From Petaurus breviceps papuanus (lineage: Eukaryota > Chordata > Mammalia > Diprotodontia > Petauridae), in assembly GCA_028583685.1 (NCBI GenBank), contig JAMXIF010000058.1:10015108-10079107 (forward strand): a stretch of DNA of 64,000 nt, read 5' to 3'. Made by a program: the position numbers and the translations under genes. Each line of letters begins with the position of its first letter. Position 1 is the stretch's first letter. The notes under the pieces were generated by a model. It did not search any database. It was not told the origin of the DNA and saw nothing but the letters and a program-made list of their open reading frames with translations. This document shows positions 9,467 to 20,370 of the stretch, in pieces.

Positions 9467-12400
9467 ATGAACATTAACAGGGGCAGAAATAGGATGGAGG
9501 GAAAGAAACAGATAACAATCATAACTGTAAATGTGAATGGAATGAACTCTCCCATAAAACAGAGATGGATAGCAGAATGGATTAGAAATCATATTCCTAC
9601 AATATGCTGTTTACAAGAAACACATCTGAAACAGAGGGATACACACAGGGTAAAGGTAAAAGGTTGGAATAAAATATATCATGCCTCAGCTAAAGTAAAA
9701 AAACCAAGGGTAGCAATCCTTATCTCAGATAAAGCAAAAGCAAAAACTGACCTAATTAAAAGAGATAAGGAAGGAAACTATATCTTGTTAAAAAGCATCA
9801 TCAAGAATGAAGCAATATCATTACTTAACATATATGCACCAAGTGGTGTAGCATCCAAATTCCTAGAGGAGAAGGTAAAGGAATTAGAGGAAGAAATAGA
9901 TAGCAAAACTATACTAGTGGGAGACCTTAATCTCACCCTCTCTGAACTTGATAAATGCAACCTCAAAATAAACAAGAAAGAAGTTAAGGAGGTGAACAGG
10001 ATTTTAGAGAGGATAGGTATGATACATCTCTGGAGAAAACTGAATGGGGACAAAAAGGAATATACTGTCTTCTCAGTGGTTCATGGCACATACTCAAAAA
10101 CTGACCATGGTCTGGGGCATAAAAACCTCACAATTCTATGCAGTAAGGCAGAAATATTAAATGCATCCTTCTCAGATCATGATGCAATAAAAAATTATAT
10201 GCAATAAATGGCCAGGGAAAGACAGACCAAAAACTAATTGGAAATTAAACAATTTAATCCTAAAGAATGAGTGGGTCAAACAAGAAATTATAGAAACAAT
10301 CAGTAATTTCATTCAAGAGAATGATAATAATGAGACAACATACCAAAATGTGTGGGATGCATTAAATGCAGTTCTTAGGGGGAGTTTTATGTCCCTGAGT
10401 GCATACATGATTAAATTAGAGAAAAGGGAGCTCAACAAATTGGGCACGCAATTAAGAAACCTAGAAAAAGAACAAATTCAAAATCCCCAATTAAATACTA
10501 AATTACAAATATTGAAGACAAAAGGAGAGATTAATAAAATTGAAATTAAGAAAACTATTTAATTAATAAGTAAAACCAAGAGCTGGTTTTATGAAAAAAA
10601 AAACAAAATTGATAGGCCCTTAGTCGATATGATAAAAAGAAAGAAAGAAGAAAACCTAATTATGAGTATCAAAAATGAAAAGGGTGAATCTACCTCCAAT
10701 GAAGAGGAAATCAAAACAATAATTAGGAATTATTTTTCCCAATTGTATGCACATAAATTTGACAATCTTAGGAAAGTGTATGAATATTTACAAACATAAA
10801 AGTTGCCCAAATTAACTGAAGAGGAAGTAAATTACTTAAATAATCCCATCTCAGAAAAAGAAATAGAACAAGCCATCAGCTACTCCCTAGGAAAAAATCT
10901 CCAGGGCCAGATGGATTCACTAGTGAATTCTGTCAAACATTAAAAGAACAATTGATTCCAATACTCTACAAACTATTTGGGAAAATTAGTGAAGAAGGAG
11001 TCCTACCAAATTCTTTTTATGACACAAATATGGTACCTAAATCAGGAAGAGATAAAACAGAGAAAAAAAAATATAGATGAATCTCCCTCATGAATACAGA
11101 TGCAAAAATTCTAAATGAAATACTAGCAAAAAGACTACAGCAACTTATCTCAAGAATAATACACTTTGATCAGGTAGGATTTATTCCAGCAATGCAAGGA
11201 TGGTTTAATATTAGGAAAACCATCAGTATAATTGATCATATCAACAATAAAACTAGCAGAAACCACATGATCATCTCAATAGATGCAGAAAAGGCTTTTG
11301 ACAAAACAACATTCAATCCTATTAAAAACATTAGAAAGCATAGGAATAAATGGAGCCTTCCTTAAAATAATAGGTAGCATCTATTTAAAGCCATCAGCAA
11401 GTATTATATGTAATGGGGAGAAGCTAGAAGCATTTCCCATAAGATCAGGGGTGAAACAAGGGTGTCCACTATCACCCCTCTTATTCAATCTAGTCCTAGA
11501 AATGTTAGCAGTAGCAATTAGAGAAGAAAAAGAAATCAAAGGAATCAAATTAGGCAAAGAAGAGACTAAGCTCTCACTCTTTGCAGATGATATGTTGATA
11601 TACTTAGAGAACCCTAGAGAATCAAGTTAAAAACTACTTGAGACAATAAATAAATTTGGCAAGTTGCAGGATATAAAATAAACCCACATAAATCCTTGGC
11701 ATTCCTATATATTTCCAATGAAATTCAACAGCAAGAGATAGAAAGAGAAATCCCATTTAAAGTTACTGTAGACATTATAAAATATTTGGGAATCTACCTG
11801 CCAAAACAAACCCAGGACCTGTATGACCATAACTACAAAACACTTTTCACAGAAATAAAGTCAGATCTAACTAATTGGAAAAATATCAATTGCTCGTGGC
11901 TAGGTGGAGCTAATATAATAAAAATGAAAATTTTACCTAAATTAAATTATATATTTAGTGCCATATAAATTAATTTACCAAAAAACTACTTTATAGAGCC
12001 AGAAAAAATAGTAACAAAATTAATTTGGAAGAATAAATGGTTCAGAATATCAAGGGAATTAATGAAGAGAAATGCTAGGGAAGGTAGACTAGCTATACCA
12101 GATTTCAATCTGTATTATAAAGCAGCAGTCACCAAATCTACTTGGTGCTGGCTGAGGAATAGAGGAGTGAATCAATGGAATAAATTAGGCACACGAGATT
12201 CAGAAGTCAGTGATTATAGTAATCTATTGTTTGATAAACCCCCAGACCCTGGTTTTGGGGATAAGAACACACTATTTGACAAAAACTGCTGGGAAAACTG
12301 GAATATAGTATGGCAGAAACTGGGCATAGACCATTATCTAACACCATATACCCAAATCAAGTCTAAATGGGTGCATGATCTAGGTATAAAGGTTGATACT

Positions 12401-13254
12401 GTAAGCACTCTCCTAAAACAAGGAATAGTTTACCTATCAGACTTGTGGAGAGGGAAAGACTTTATGACTAAACAAGAATTAGAGAACATTATAAAATGTA
12501 AAATGGATAATTTTGACTACATGAAATTGAAAAGGTTCTGTACAAACAAAGCCAATGTAACCAAGATTAAGAGGGAGGTGGGAAATTGGGAAAGAATCTT
12601 TACAACCTATGTCTCTGACAAAGGACTCATTTCTAAAATATCCAGAGAATTGAGTCAAATTTATAAGAATACAAGTCATTCCCCAATTGATAAATGGTCA
12701 AAGGATATGAACAGGCAGTCCTCAGAGAAAGAAATTAAAGATATCTATAAGCACATGAAGAAATGCTCTAATTCACTATTGATTAGAGAAATGCAAATCA
12801 AAACAAATCTGAGGTACCACATCTCACCAGTCAGATTGGCTAAGATGACAAAACAGGAAAATGACAAATGCTGGAGAGGATGTGGGCAAACTGGAACACT
12901 AATGCATTGCTGGTGGAGTTGTGAACTGATCCAGCCTTTCTGGAGAGCAATCTGGAATTATGCCCAAAGGGCTATAAATACTTTCATACCCTTTGATCCA
13001 GCAATACCACTCCTAGGGTTATATCCCAAAGAGATCATAGAAATGGGAGAAAGACCCATATGTACAAAAATGTTTATAGCAGCTCTTTCTGTGGTAGCAA
13101 AGAATTGAAAATTAAGGTGGTGCCCATCAATTGGGGAATGGCTGAACAAGTTGTAGTATATGAATGTCATGGAATACTATTGTGCTATAAGAAACGAGGA
13201 GCAGACGGTCTTCATATTTACCTGGAGAGGCTTAAAAGAACTGATGCTGAATGA
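9467..13254 (+). pseudogene. L1 ORF2 (endonuclease and reverse transcriptase), disrupted
   Basis: ORF2p nicks target DNA and reverse-transcribes L1 RNA at the nick. The start is the ATG at 9467 or 9494. The endonuclease domain (9494-10205) keeps 'TVNVNGMNSP', 'CLQETHL', 'NIYAPSG', 'VGDLN' (usual form GDFN), 'KTDHGLGHK' and the final 'SDHDA'. A frameshift or stop ends this frame at 10205. Reverse transcriptase follows: KSPGPDGF at 10895-10918 in another frame, 'SIDAEKAFD' at 11276-11302, a frameshift, then '[14 protein letters not shown]' and FADD at 11580-11591. The 348-codon C-terminal frame (12062-13108) ends with the Cys/His knuckle C-x3-C-x7-H-x4-C at 12869-12921. Extra stops include one at 10559 and one near 10797. 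About eight breaks in all. Confidence 0.93.
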
Positions 13255-13752
13255 GAAGAGTAGAACCAGGAGAAATTTGTACACAATTACAGACACAACA
13301 TTATGTGTGATGACCAACTTTGATAGACTGGACTCTTCTCAGCAATGCAGTGATATAAGTCAATCCCAAAAGACTCATGATGGAGAGAGATGTCTACATC
13401 CAGAGAAAGAACTAGAAAGAACTAAGTTTATATCCAGGTGGAAGCAAAATACCTGATCTTTTTCCTTCTCTTATTTGGTTTTATGTCCTCTTTACCATTT
13501 TTCATTCCAGCTGGTACAATCCGTCCTTATAACCTTACTAATGTATAATGTGAAAGTATTTACAGATCCTGTACTTGACTATAAGCCGCCATGGGGGGGG
13601 TGGGGGAGAGAAGGGAGGGGGACAAAATGTGAAACTCAAGGAATTGTGGAATTGAATCCTGTAAACTAAAAGGAAACAAACAAATTAATAAAAAAGAGAG
13701 AGAGATAAAAAAATGAAAAAATAAATAAAGTTTTATCAGTTTCCAAAAATAA
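13255..13752 (+). other. L1 3' untranslated region and tail
   Basis: It contains a G-run (13591-13598) within a G-rich block, a feature shared with mammalian L1 3' UTRs, then 'aattaataaaaaagag' and an A-rich tail. After the first A-rich stretch comes AATAAA at about 13723 followed by 'gttttatcagtttcc' and a second short A-rich stretch ending at the TSD. Confidence 0.75.
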
Positions 13753-13766
13753 AAGATTTGTGAAGG
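13753..13766 (+). repeat. Right target-site duplication of the 6.3-kb L1
   Basis: Exact copy of the 14-mer at 7434-7447. Confidence 0.93.
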
Positions 13767-14014
13767 GCTTTACAAATACCTCATTCGATCCTCATGGCAA
13801 CCCTAGGAGGTAGGTGATATTACTGTTCCTATTTTACAGAGGAGGAAAATGAGGCAGATCAGTTAAGTGACTTGCCCAAGGTCCCACAGCTATGATGTTC
13901 AGATCCTGTCTAAAGCAGTACTCAGTCAGGGCTATCTGATGCCAAGTCCATCATTCTCTCCACAATATCTCCTAGTTGCCCATAAAGGGAACCAGAGATT
14001 TTAAAAAGTAGAGG

Positions 14015-14215
14015 TAAGAAGGATAAATGACTCACATTGATAGAACGTTTTTTTAGACTTATCAAATGCTTTCCCCACATCAGTCCTATGCTATAGACAG
14101 GGTAGTGATTATTATGTCCATTTTACATACGAAACAACTGAAGTGTCAAGAGTTTTAAGTGACTCTACTTACTGGCAGAGTCAGGTGGGAACTCAGGTCT
14201 TCTAACTGGGTCAGA
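14015..14215 (-). mobile_element. MIR/CORE-SINE, antisense
   Basis: 'gatagaacgtttttttagac' through 'ccattttacatacgaaacaa' to 'ggtgggaactcaggtcttct' follows the reverse complement of a MIR-type SINE. Confidence 0.65.
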
Positions 14216-14465
14216 AAATTTTGGAGCACAGTACAGGAAATTAAACCAATTTTCACTCCAAAATATTATCACATATTTTTGATACAGGACACAATAATGC
14301 TTGGATACAGTAGTTCATGGGGGTGAAGTTCTGGTTCCTCAGGCTTGGAGATCTGTGAAAAGTGATTCACCATAACTCAGATCATATAAAGGACCATTGG
14401 AGGAAGGTGGGAATGGGGGTAGGGAGTGTGTCCTGGGCTGAAAGAAGAGATTAATCTCATAAATT
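14216..14465. other. Unassigned DNA
   Basis: No frame or family is recognised. Confidence 0.45.
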
Positions 14466-14785
14466 CTGTATATTTATCTTTTTTTATGAGCAATCAGGGT
14501 TAAGTAACTTGCTCAAGGTTACACAGCCAGTTATTTCTGAGTATCTGAGCCCGGATTTGATCCAGGTCATCCCGACACTGGAGCCGGTGCTCTTACTCGC
14601 TGAGCCACCTGGCCACCCCTAAGCAATTGGGGTTAAGTAACTTGCTCAAGGTTACACGGCCACGTGTTTCTGGGTGGGTGCTAAGTGTCTGAGCCCGGGA
14701 TTCGATCTCCAGGTCTTCTCAACACTGGAGCCGGTGCTCTTACTCGCTGTGCTACCTGGCCGCCCCTGTATATTTCTCTTTTTCC
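14466..14785 (-). mobile_element. Dimeric marsupial tRNA-SINE with a single TSD
   Basis: Two head-to-tail antisense copies occupy about 14487-14620 and 14621-14766. Both have the head (in sense) 'gagtaagagcaccggctcc' and core 'taaccttgagcaagttactt'. No poly(A) lies between them; on the sense strand the first ends 'ccaattgctta' and the second starts 'ggggtggccagg'. One TSD flanks the pair: ctgtatatttatctttt (14466-14482) and ctgtatatttctctttt (14766-14782). The T-run next to the left TSD is the tail. Confidence 0.85.
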
Positions 14786-14879
14786 AGCATCAACCAAGGT
14801 CTGTTCCCAGAGCATCTGATCTCCTTTTCCAGTGACTGGTCACCAAAATCCTTCTCACAAAGTTCAGCTGCAGCTACAG

Positions 14880-15465
14880 CTTTTTCTTAATTTATGTAAT
14901 AAACAAGCATTTCCATAACATAGTACAATGAAAAAAGATCGTTGTATATGAAACTGTGAATCTACTATGCACAACTTGCTATTTCTTTCAAATATACAAC
15001 AAAATCATGTAAATTTCTTCTTTTTTTTTCTTCCCTCCCCCTTCCGCCCCAGAGATGGCTACCATTAGACACAGATACATATTAGATATAGATATAGATG
15101 GAAAATTATTCTATACATACTTCTACTTATCAGTTCTCTCTTCAGATGCAGATAGCATCTTTCTTCAAACATCCTTTATAGCTAATTTGGGTATTTATAA
15201 TGGACAAAATAACGAATTCTCTCCAAGTCATTTTTAGAATAATAATGCTGTTCCTGTACACAATGTTCTCCTGGTTCTGCTCATTTCACTCCTCATTATT
15301 CCATGAAAATCTTTCCATGTTTTTCTAAAATAAACCAGATCATAATTTCTTATAGCACAACAATAGTATTCCATCACCATCATATACCACAGTTTGTTCA
15401 GTCATTCCCCAACTGATGGGCATCCCCTTTATTTCCAATTCTTTGCCACCAGAAAGAGAACATGT
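14880..15465 (-). mobile_element. L1 3' end, 5'-truncated, antisense
   Basis: The reverse complement carries the end of L1 ORF2 ('tatagcacaacaatagtatt', 'ccccaactgatgggcatccc', 'ccaattctttgccacc') and the L1 3' UTR. Text matches the 3' portion of the L1 at 7448. A second antisense copy lies at 37797. No TSD was found with confidence. Confidence 0.85.
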
Positions 15466-15920
15466 GCAGGTTTGACTTAGCCCAAGACCTCTTCCTGTCC
15501 TGTAGTCATGATCACACTTCCTGACCTTCATCACATTTGTGCCAGACTCTTCAGTAGTCCTTGACAGCACCCCCACTGAAGCCCTACACCTCTTCCCATT
15601 GCTACAGCAAGAGGAAAATAGACCACTGTTGCCCCCTGCCCCATGTCTACTAGTACTCCTAAGCCAAACAAACTCTGTGGCCAGCCCCTCCCTGTTCCTT
15701 CCCTACTTTCCTTGGGCTTAAAAAGGAGACAGACTTCTTTCCTCCTCTTGTCTCCACATAATTACCACTGACATCCAATCATTTCCATGAAACTCCTATT
15801 TGCTTCCTGGAAGACGTAGTTTACAATTTACTGTCTCCTCTTTATCTCACAACTACAACTATTCCCTTAATTCTAGTTTCCCAGATCATAACTAGAGATG
15901 GGGGGGGGGGAGAAGGAAAG
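15466..15920. other. Unassigned DNA
   Basis: Pyrimidine-rich sequence with a G-run at 15900-15910. A 60-codon frame (15539-15721) shows no motif. Confidence 0.45.
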
Positions 15921-15929
15921 AAGCATTTA

Positions 15930-16490
15930 CATGGCATCTACCACATGCTAGGTAATGTGCTAATCACTGTAACAACAACAACAGTACCAACAACTAACAT
16001 GTATACAATGCTAACTGTGTGCCGGGCACTGTGCTGAGTGTGATAATAATAACGGCAAAAATAATAGCTAATATTTATATAGTGCTTACTACATGCAAGG
16101 CATTGTGCTAAGTATAATTATAATATTAGCAATATAATATAATAAATGTAATAAAAATAACTTCTATGTGTCAGGCACTGTGTTAAGTATAATAATAATA
16201 TATGATATAATATATAAATATAATAATAATAGTAGCTAACATTTATGTAGCACTTTCTATGCGCCAAGCACCTTATAGTTATTACCTCATTTGACCTTCA
16301 CCCTTGGGAGGTAGAGGTGCTATTATTACTCCCATTGAGGACCCTGAAGCAAACAGGGTAAATGACTTGTCCAGGGTCACGTAGCTAGTTCAGTGTCTAA
16401 TGCTAGATTTGAACTTGAGTCTTCCAGATTCTAGTCCCAATACTCTATCCACTGTGCCACATAGCTGACTCTATGTGTATAAATTAATCC
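15930..16490 (-). mobile_element. MIR/CORE-SINE antisense with tandemly multiplied end
   Basis: A normal antisense MIR-type body occupies about 16220-16470 ('tagcactttctatgcgccaa' to 'ccactgtgccacatagctga'). Before it, a module of about 70 bp containing 'gtgctaa' and (TAA)n is repeated at about 15955, 16025, 16100 and 16170. Confidence 0.65.
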
Positions 16491-16499
16491 AAATATGAG

Positions 16500-16835
16500 A
16501 TAATACAGTTTGGATAATAATAATAATAGCTCCCATTCACAAATCACTTTGTCATTTAAAATGTGCTTTCCTCATAACAGTCATATAAGAAATATAAATA
16601 AAGTAAATTCGAGACAGTTATTGTGGAAAGGAGAGGCACTGGAAGTTGTGCGGATCAGGGAAGGCTTCATATAGAAGGTGGTACTTGATTTTAAAGGAAA
16701 CTAGGATTGTCTGAGGGTGAAGAGGAAGTGCGTCCTGAGCAGGAAGAGATGGAAGAAGGAGCATTCTGTTGGAGGCCAAACCATAGAGTGTGAATATAAG
16801 TCTGCAAAATAGGTTGGAACCAAGTTGCAAAAAAG
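16500..16835 (-). mobile_element. L2 LINE 3' region, antisense (with a MIR piece)
   Basis: 'gatcagggaaggcttcatat', 'agaaggtggtacttgatttt' and 'gaggaagtgcgtcctgagca' are successive blocks of an antisense L2. It continues at 17335 after an L3 piece and a SINE. Positions 16515-16590 look like a short MIR fragment. Confidence 0.65.
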
Positions 16836-17040
16836 ATCTCTTTGTGTGTGTCTCTCCCCTAAGCTTTCTCTAGGTTAAACATCCCCAGATCCTTCAAATG
16901 ATCATCAGATGACATGTTTTCTAGTATTTCTATTGACCTGATCTTCTTCCTCAGAAGCACACTCCAGTTTGTTACTTTCCTTGCTAAAATATGATAGTGA
17001 AACCTTCTTCTCTCTGCTCAAGCTTTCCAAACCTCTCCCT
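16836..17040 (-). mobile_element. L3/CR1 LINE 3' region, antisense
   Basis: 'aagctttctctaggttaaac', 'ccagatccttcaaatgatca' and 'cacactccagtttgttactt' match the reverse complement of the mammalian L3/CR1 3' region, the same family seen in sense at 57115-58135. Confidence 0.65.
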
Positions 17041-17235
17041 CCTCCCACCATTTATTTTATTTTATTTTGCTTTTTGGAAGGGGGAATGCAGGGCACTTGG
17101 GGTTAAATGACTTGCCCAAGGTCACATGGCTAGTAAGTGTTAAGTGTCTGAGGCTGAATTTGAACTCAGGTCCTCCTGACTCCAGGGCCGGTGCTCTATT
17201 CACTGTGCCACCTAGTCCCCCTTCTCCCACCTTTT
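17041..17235 (-). mobile_element. Marsupial tRNA-SINE, antisense, with TSD
   Basis: The left side has a T-rich tail (tttattttattttatttt), then 'ggggttaaatgacttgccca', 'tgaactcaggtcctcctgac', and the head at the right ('cactgtgccacctagtcccc'). Approximate TSDs are cctcccaccattt (17041-17053) and tctcccacctttt (17223-17235). Confidence 0.85.
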
Positions 17236-17334
17236 AGCTGAAGACTTCACTTCTTATTATACTGGGAGGAAAATGAAACTATTAGATGTGAGTTCCCTTT
17301 TCTCTGTGTTAAAACCCCTTAAAATCATTTGCTT

Positions 17335-17448
17335 TGTGAAAGGTTTTAAATGACAAGGTAAGGAGTTTATATTTGATCTTAGAAAAAAATAGCAAGCCAT
17401 TGGATTTTATTGAAAAACACAGTGACAAGATCAGACATGTGCTTTTGG
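17335..17448 (-). mobile_element. L2 LINE antisense, left part of L1 target
   Basis: 'aaggagtttatatttgatct' and 'aagatcagacatgtgctttt' match antisense L2. The same L2 resumes at 21896 ('gcagctaagtgcacaataga'), so the intervening 4.4 kb is inserted. Confidence 0.8.
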
Positions 17449-17460
17449 AAAGTCTCTTTG
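17449..17460 (+). repeat. Left TSD of the 4.4-kb L1
   Basis: The 12-mer aaagtctctttg recurs at 21884-21895. Confidence 0.85.
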
Positions 17461-18696
17461 AGGAGCCAAGATGGCAGATTAGGGGCAGTCACATAGTCAA
17501 ATCCTCCCAACATTCCCATCCTGACAACTTTAAAATAACTCCTCAAATCAAATTTTGGAGCAGCAGAGTCAACAAAAGGTCAGAATGAGATATTCTTCCA
17601 ACCTTAGAAAACTTAAGAGGTTAATAGAAGTCTGGGACACTGGGGTAGAGGCCTATCTGGAGCTCACACACACAATCATGGCAATGGCAATAGCAGCAGT
17701 GATGGCTTTTGGAGCTCTCAGACCAAAGATAGTGAGAGGGTTGGACAACTGGTCAGAAAGAGATTATAGGGGACCATTGGGCAACTCTGTTGCCCACATT
17801 CAATTCTGTGTCACAGTTTTAGGGCAGAGATGAGTGTGGTAAGGGAGGGAGAGAAAGCGTAGTCACAAGGGAATGGGGTCCTGGATGCAGTTCCAAAGCA
17901 AAGAGGAGCATTATTAGCACTTGTGGCTGAAGGGGTGCTGGGTAAAGACTATAGTGCAAACCAGGAGAGCAATGACTACACCTTTTCCCAATCACACCAC
18001 CTTGGAAAAGCATGAAAACTTGCAGACCTCTGAAACTAGCTTTGAAAATAGTACCATGAAAAAAGCCTGAAGCTTGGGACATTGCCCCCAGCCCCACCCT
18101 GTAATGGTAATGGGATTTGAAGATTTTCCAGGCCCTTGATCTTGCTGACATAGCAAGAAGGGGTGGGGCAGGAAGGAGCTGGAGCCCAGTACAAGCCAGG
18201 CTGAAGCCAGCTTGGTGACTGGAAGTGGCAGCACTGGTGGTGCAAACTTCTTTTTTTTTTTTTTGAGCCAGCCAGAACTTCTGCTAAGGGCTCCTACTGA
18301 GGACTGCCAGGAATGGGAACTGTAGGGGGCCAGGGCTGCTGGGAGCAAGCTGCATGGAGGCTGAGCAGTTACCGTGAATGGAGAGAAGAGGATCTTTGTC
18401 TGAGGTAGCCTGTTTTGTTTTGAAGGCTTGAGAATATGGGTGTTTCTACATTAACTCTGTGTAATAACTCTGTGGCTACTGTGATGGCTTTGACTTTCTG
18501 TTTTGGGGACTCAGTTTTCTGATATTTGAATAAATGTTCATGTAGAGAGCCTGTTACATTTTGTGATTAATAACCATATCAACATATTTATAGTTACCGT
18601 AGGCATTGTGAATACTGCATTGTTGATACATACCCCATGTGAGCAAAGTCCAATTTCAAAATAAGGTTTAAAGTCAAGAAATAGAGTGGAAAAAAT
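17461..18696 (+). promoter_or_regulatory. L1 5' UTR with terminal YY1 box
   Basis: The ccaagatggcag box lies 5-17 nt from the insertion start, its usual place in mammalian L1. The leader is GC-richer than its surroundings (17640-18420) and contains a T-run (18248-18264). Positions about 18430-18660 are AT-rich and may be a separate old insertion. Confidence 0.65.
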
Positions 18697-19715
18697 TGAG
18701 CAAACCACAAAAACAAAAAAAGAATTTAACTATAAAAAGCTACTAAACTAGCAGGGAAAACAAAGACATAAACTCAGAAGATGACAACAATGTGAAAAGA
18801 GCTACAAAAGAGCCTGAAAGAAAAATGTTCATTGAACCCAAACCCAAAAAGAATTCCTGAAAAAGTTAAAGAAGGCAATATGAGAGGTAGAGGAAAAATT
18901 AGGTAAAGAAATGAGATAAATTAGGCAAAGAGATGCAAGAAAATTATGAAAAGAGAATTAACAGCTTGGTAAAAGAGGCGTGAAAAATTATTGAAGAAAA
19001 TAACCTTAAAAAACAGAATCAACCAAATCATAAAGGAGGTACAAAAATCCACTGAAGAGGACTCCTTTAAAAGCAGAATTAGCCAAATGAAAAAAGACAT
19101 ATCAAATCTCACTGAAGAAAATAATTCCTTAAAAATTAGAATAGGGAAAGCTAATTATTCCATGAAACATCAAGAAACACTGAACAAAGTAAAAAGAATG
19201 AAAAAATGGGAGAAAATGTGAAATATCTTATTAGAGAAACAATTTCCTGGAAAAGAAATCATGGAGAAATAATTTAAGAATTACTAGACTACCTGAAAGT
19301 CATGATCAAAGAAAGAGCCTAGAAAACATATATCAAGAAATTATCAAGGAAAACTGTCTCAGAAAAATTAGAAATTGAAAGAATCCACCAATCACCTCCT
19401 GAAAGAGATTTCAAAATGAAAACTCCAAGGAATATTTTAGGCAAATTCCAGAACTCCCAGGTCAAAAATAAAATACTTCAAGAAGCCAGGAAAAAAACAA
19501 TTCAAATATCTTAGAGTCACAGTCAGGATAACACAAGATTTAGCAGCTTCCAATTTAAAGGAGTAAAGGGCTTGGAATATGACATTTCAGAAGGCAAAAG
19601 TGTTAGAATTACAACCAAAATCACCTACCCAGCAAAACTGGGTTCAATATTGTAGGTGAAAAATGGATATTTAATGAAATAGAGGACTTTAAAGAATGCC
19701 TGATAAAAAAATAGA
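18697..19715 (+). pseudogene. L1 ORF1 remnant
   Basis: The start region reads SKPQKQKKN after a changed start codon (ttg at about 18697). Coiled-coil text survives in the frame 18991-19221 ('NRINQIIKEVQKSTEEDSF', 'SNLTEENNSLKIRIGK'). Further on 'NCLRKIRN' and 'ERIHQSPPERDF' equivalents appear in other frames. There are many stops and frameshifts. The protein would be the L1 RNA-binding chaperone. This copy is clearly older than those at 7835 and 26041. Confidence 0.85.
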
Positions 19716-20331
19716 GTTGAATGGAAAATTTGACATTCAAACAAAGACTCAAGTAAACCATAAAAAGGTAGACATGAAAGAATAATAATAAGGGACTCAA
19801 TAAAGTTAAATTGTTTATATTCCTATATGAGAAGATGATACATGTAATGTCTAAGAACTTTATCATTATTGGGGCAGTTAAAAGACATTTACACAGATGG
19901 TAGGAATGGGTGTGAGTCAGTTATGTTAGAATGATCTCCTAAATAATGAAGGGGTGAGAAAGAAGGATGAACTGGGAAAAGGGGGAAGGGAGAGGTAGAA
20001 TGGGGGAAATGTTCTCACATAAAAGAGGCATACAAATGAAGAGCTTTCTCAATGAAGGCAGAAATGGGGACTGGAGGTGGCAGGCAATAATTGAACCTTT
20101 CTCTCATCAGAACTGGCTCAAAGAGAGATGAATACATATGCACACTCAGTTGTATATAGAAATGTAACTTATCCAATAGAAAAAAATAAGAGGAGAAAAG
20201 GATAAAAGAATGGGGAAATGATAAAAGGGAGGGCAGATTAAGGGAGACAAAATGGTTAGAAACAAAATAGACTTTTGAGGATGAACAAGATAAAAAGAGA
20301 GAAGAAAAAGGAGAAGAAGGAGAAGGAGAGG

Positions 20332-20370
20332 GAGAAGAAGAAGAAGAAGAAGAAGAAGAAGAAGAAGAAG
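20332..20370. repeat. (GAA)n microsatellite in L1 spacer
   Basis: About 13 GAA units at the end of a G/A-rich spacer. They create a poly-Ser minus-strand frame that is not a gene. Confidence 0.9.

Larger units (their letters stand above)
7448..13752 (+). mobile_element. Nearly complete L1 LINE
   Basis: A 6.3-kb non-LTR retrotransposon. The layout is a 5' leader (7448-7834), ORF1 (7835-8822), a purine-rich spacer of about 650 nt with a CA tract, ORF2 (9467-about 13254), and a 3' region with a G-run (13591-13598) and an A-rich tail. An exact 14-nt TSD shows target-primed reverse transcription. The spacer is much longer than in human L1. ORF1 has one frameshift and ORF2 several stops and frameshifts, so the copy is inactive. 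Good domain preservation suggests moderate age. Confidence 0.96.
6713..13980 (-). mobile_element. MIR/CORE-SINE split twice by younger insertions
   Basis: Three separated pieces read as one antisense MIR-type SINE: 6713-6736 ('aatagcgaacatt'), about 7418-7447 ('gaaagagtgccttaag' plus the L1 target), and 13753-13980 ('gatttgtgaagggctttaca' through 'cttgcccaaggtcccacagc'). The gaps hold an LTR-like insertion and the full L1. Only the listed pieces are SINE. Confidence 0.75.

Noticed and set aside
9241-9592. Minus-strand Pro/Phe/Ser-rich frames
   Set aside because: Shadows of the purine-rich L1 spacer.
12062-13108. 348-codon frame considered as a host gene
   Set aside because: It is the C-terminal part of L1 ORF2, inside the TSD-bounded L1.
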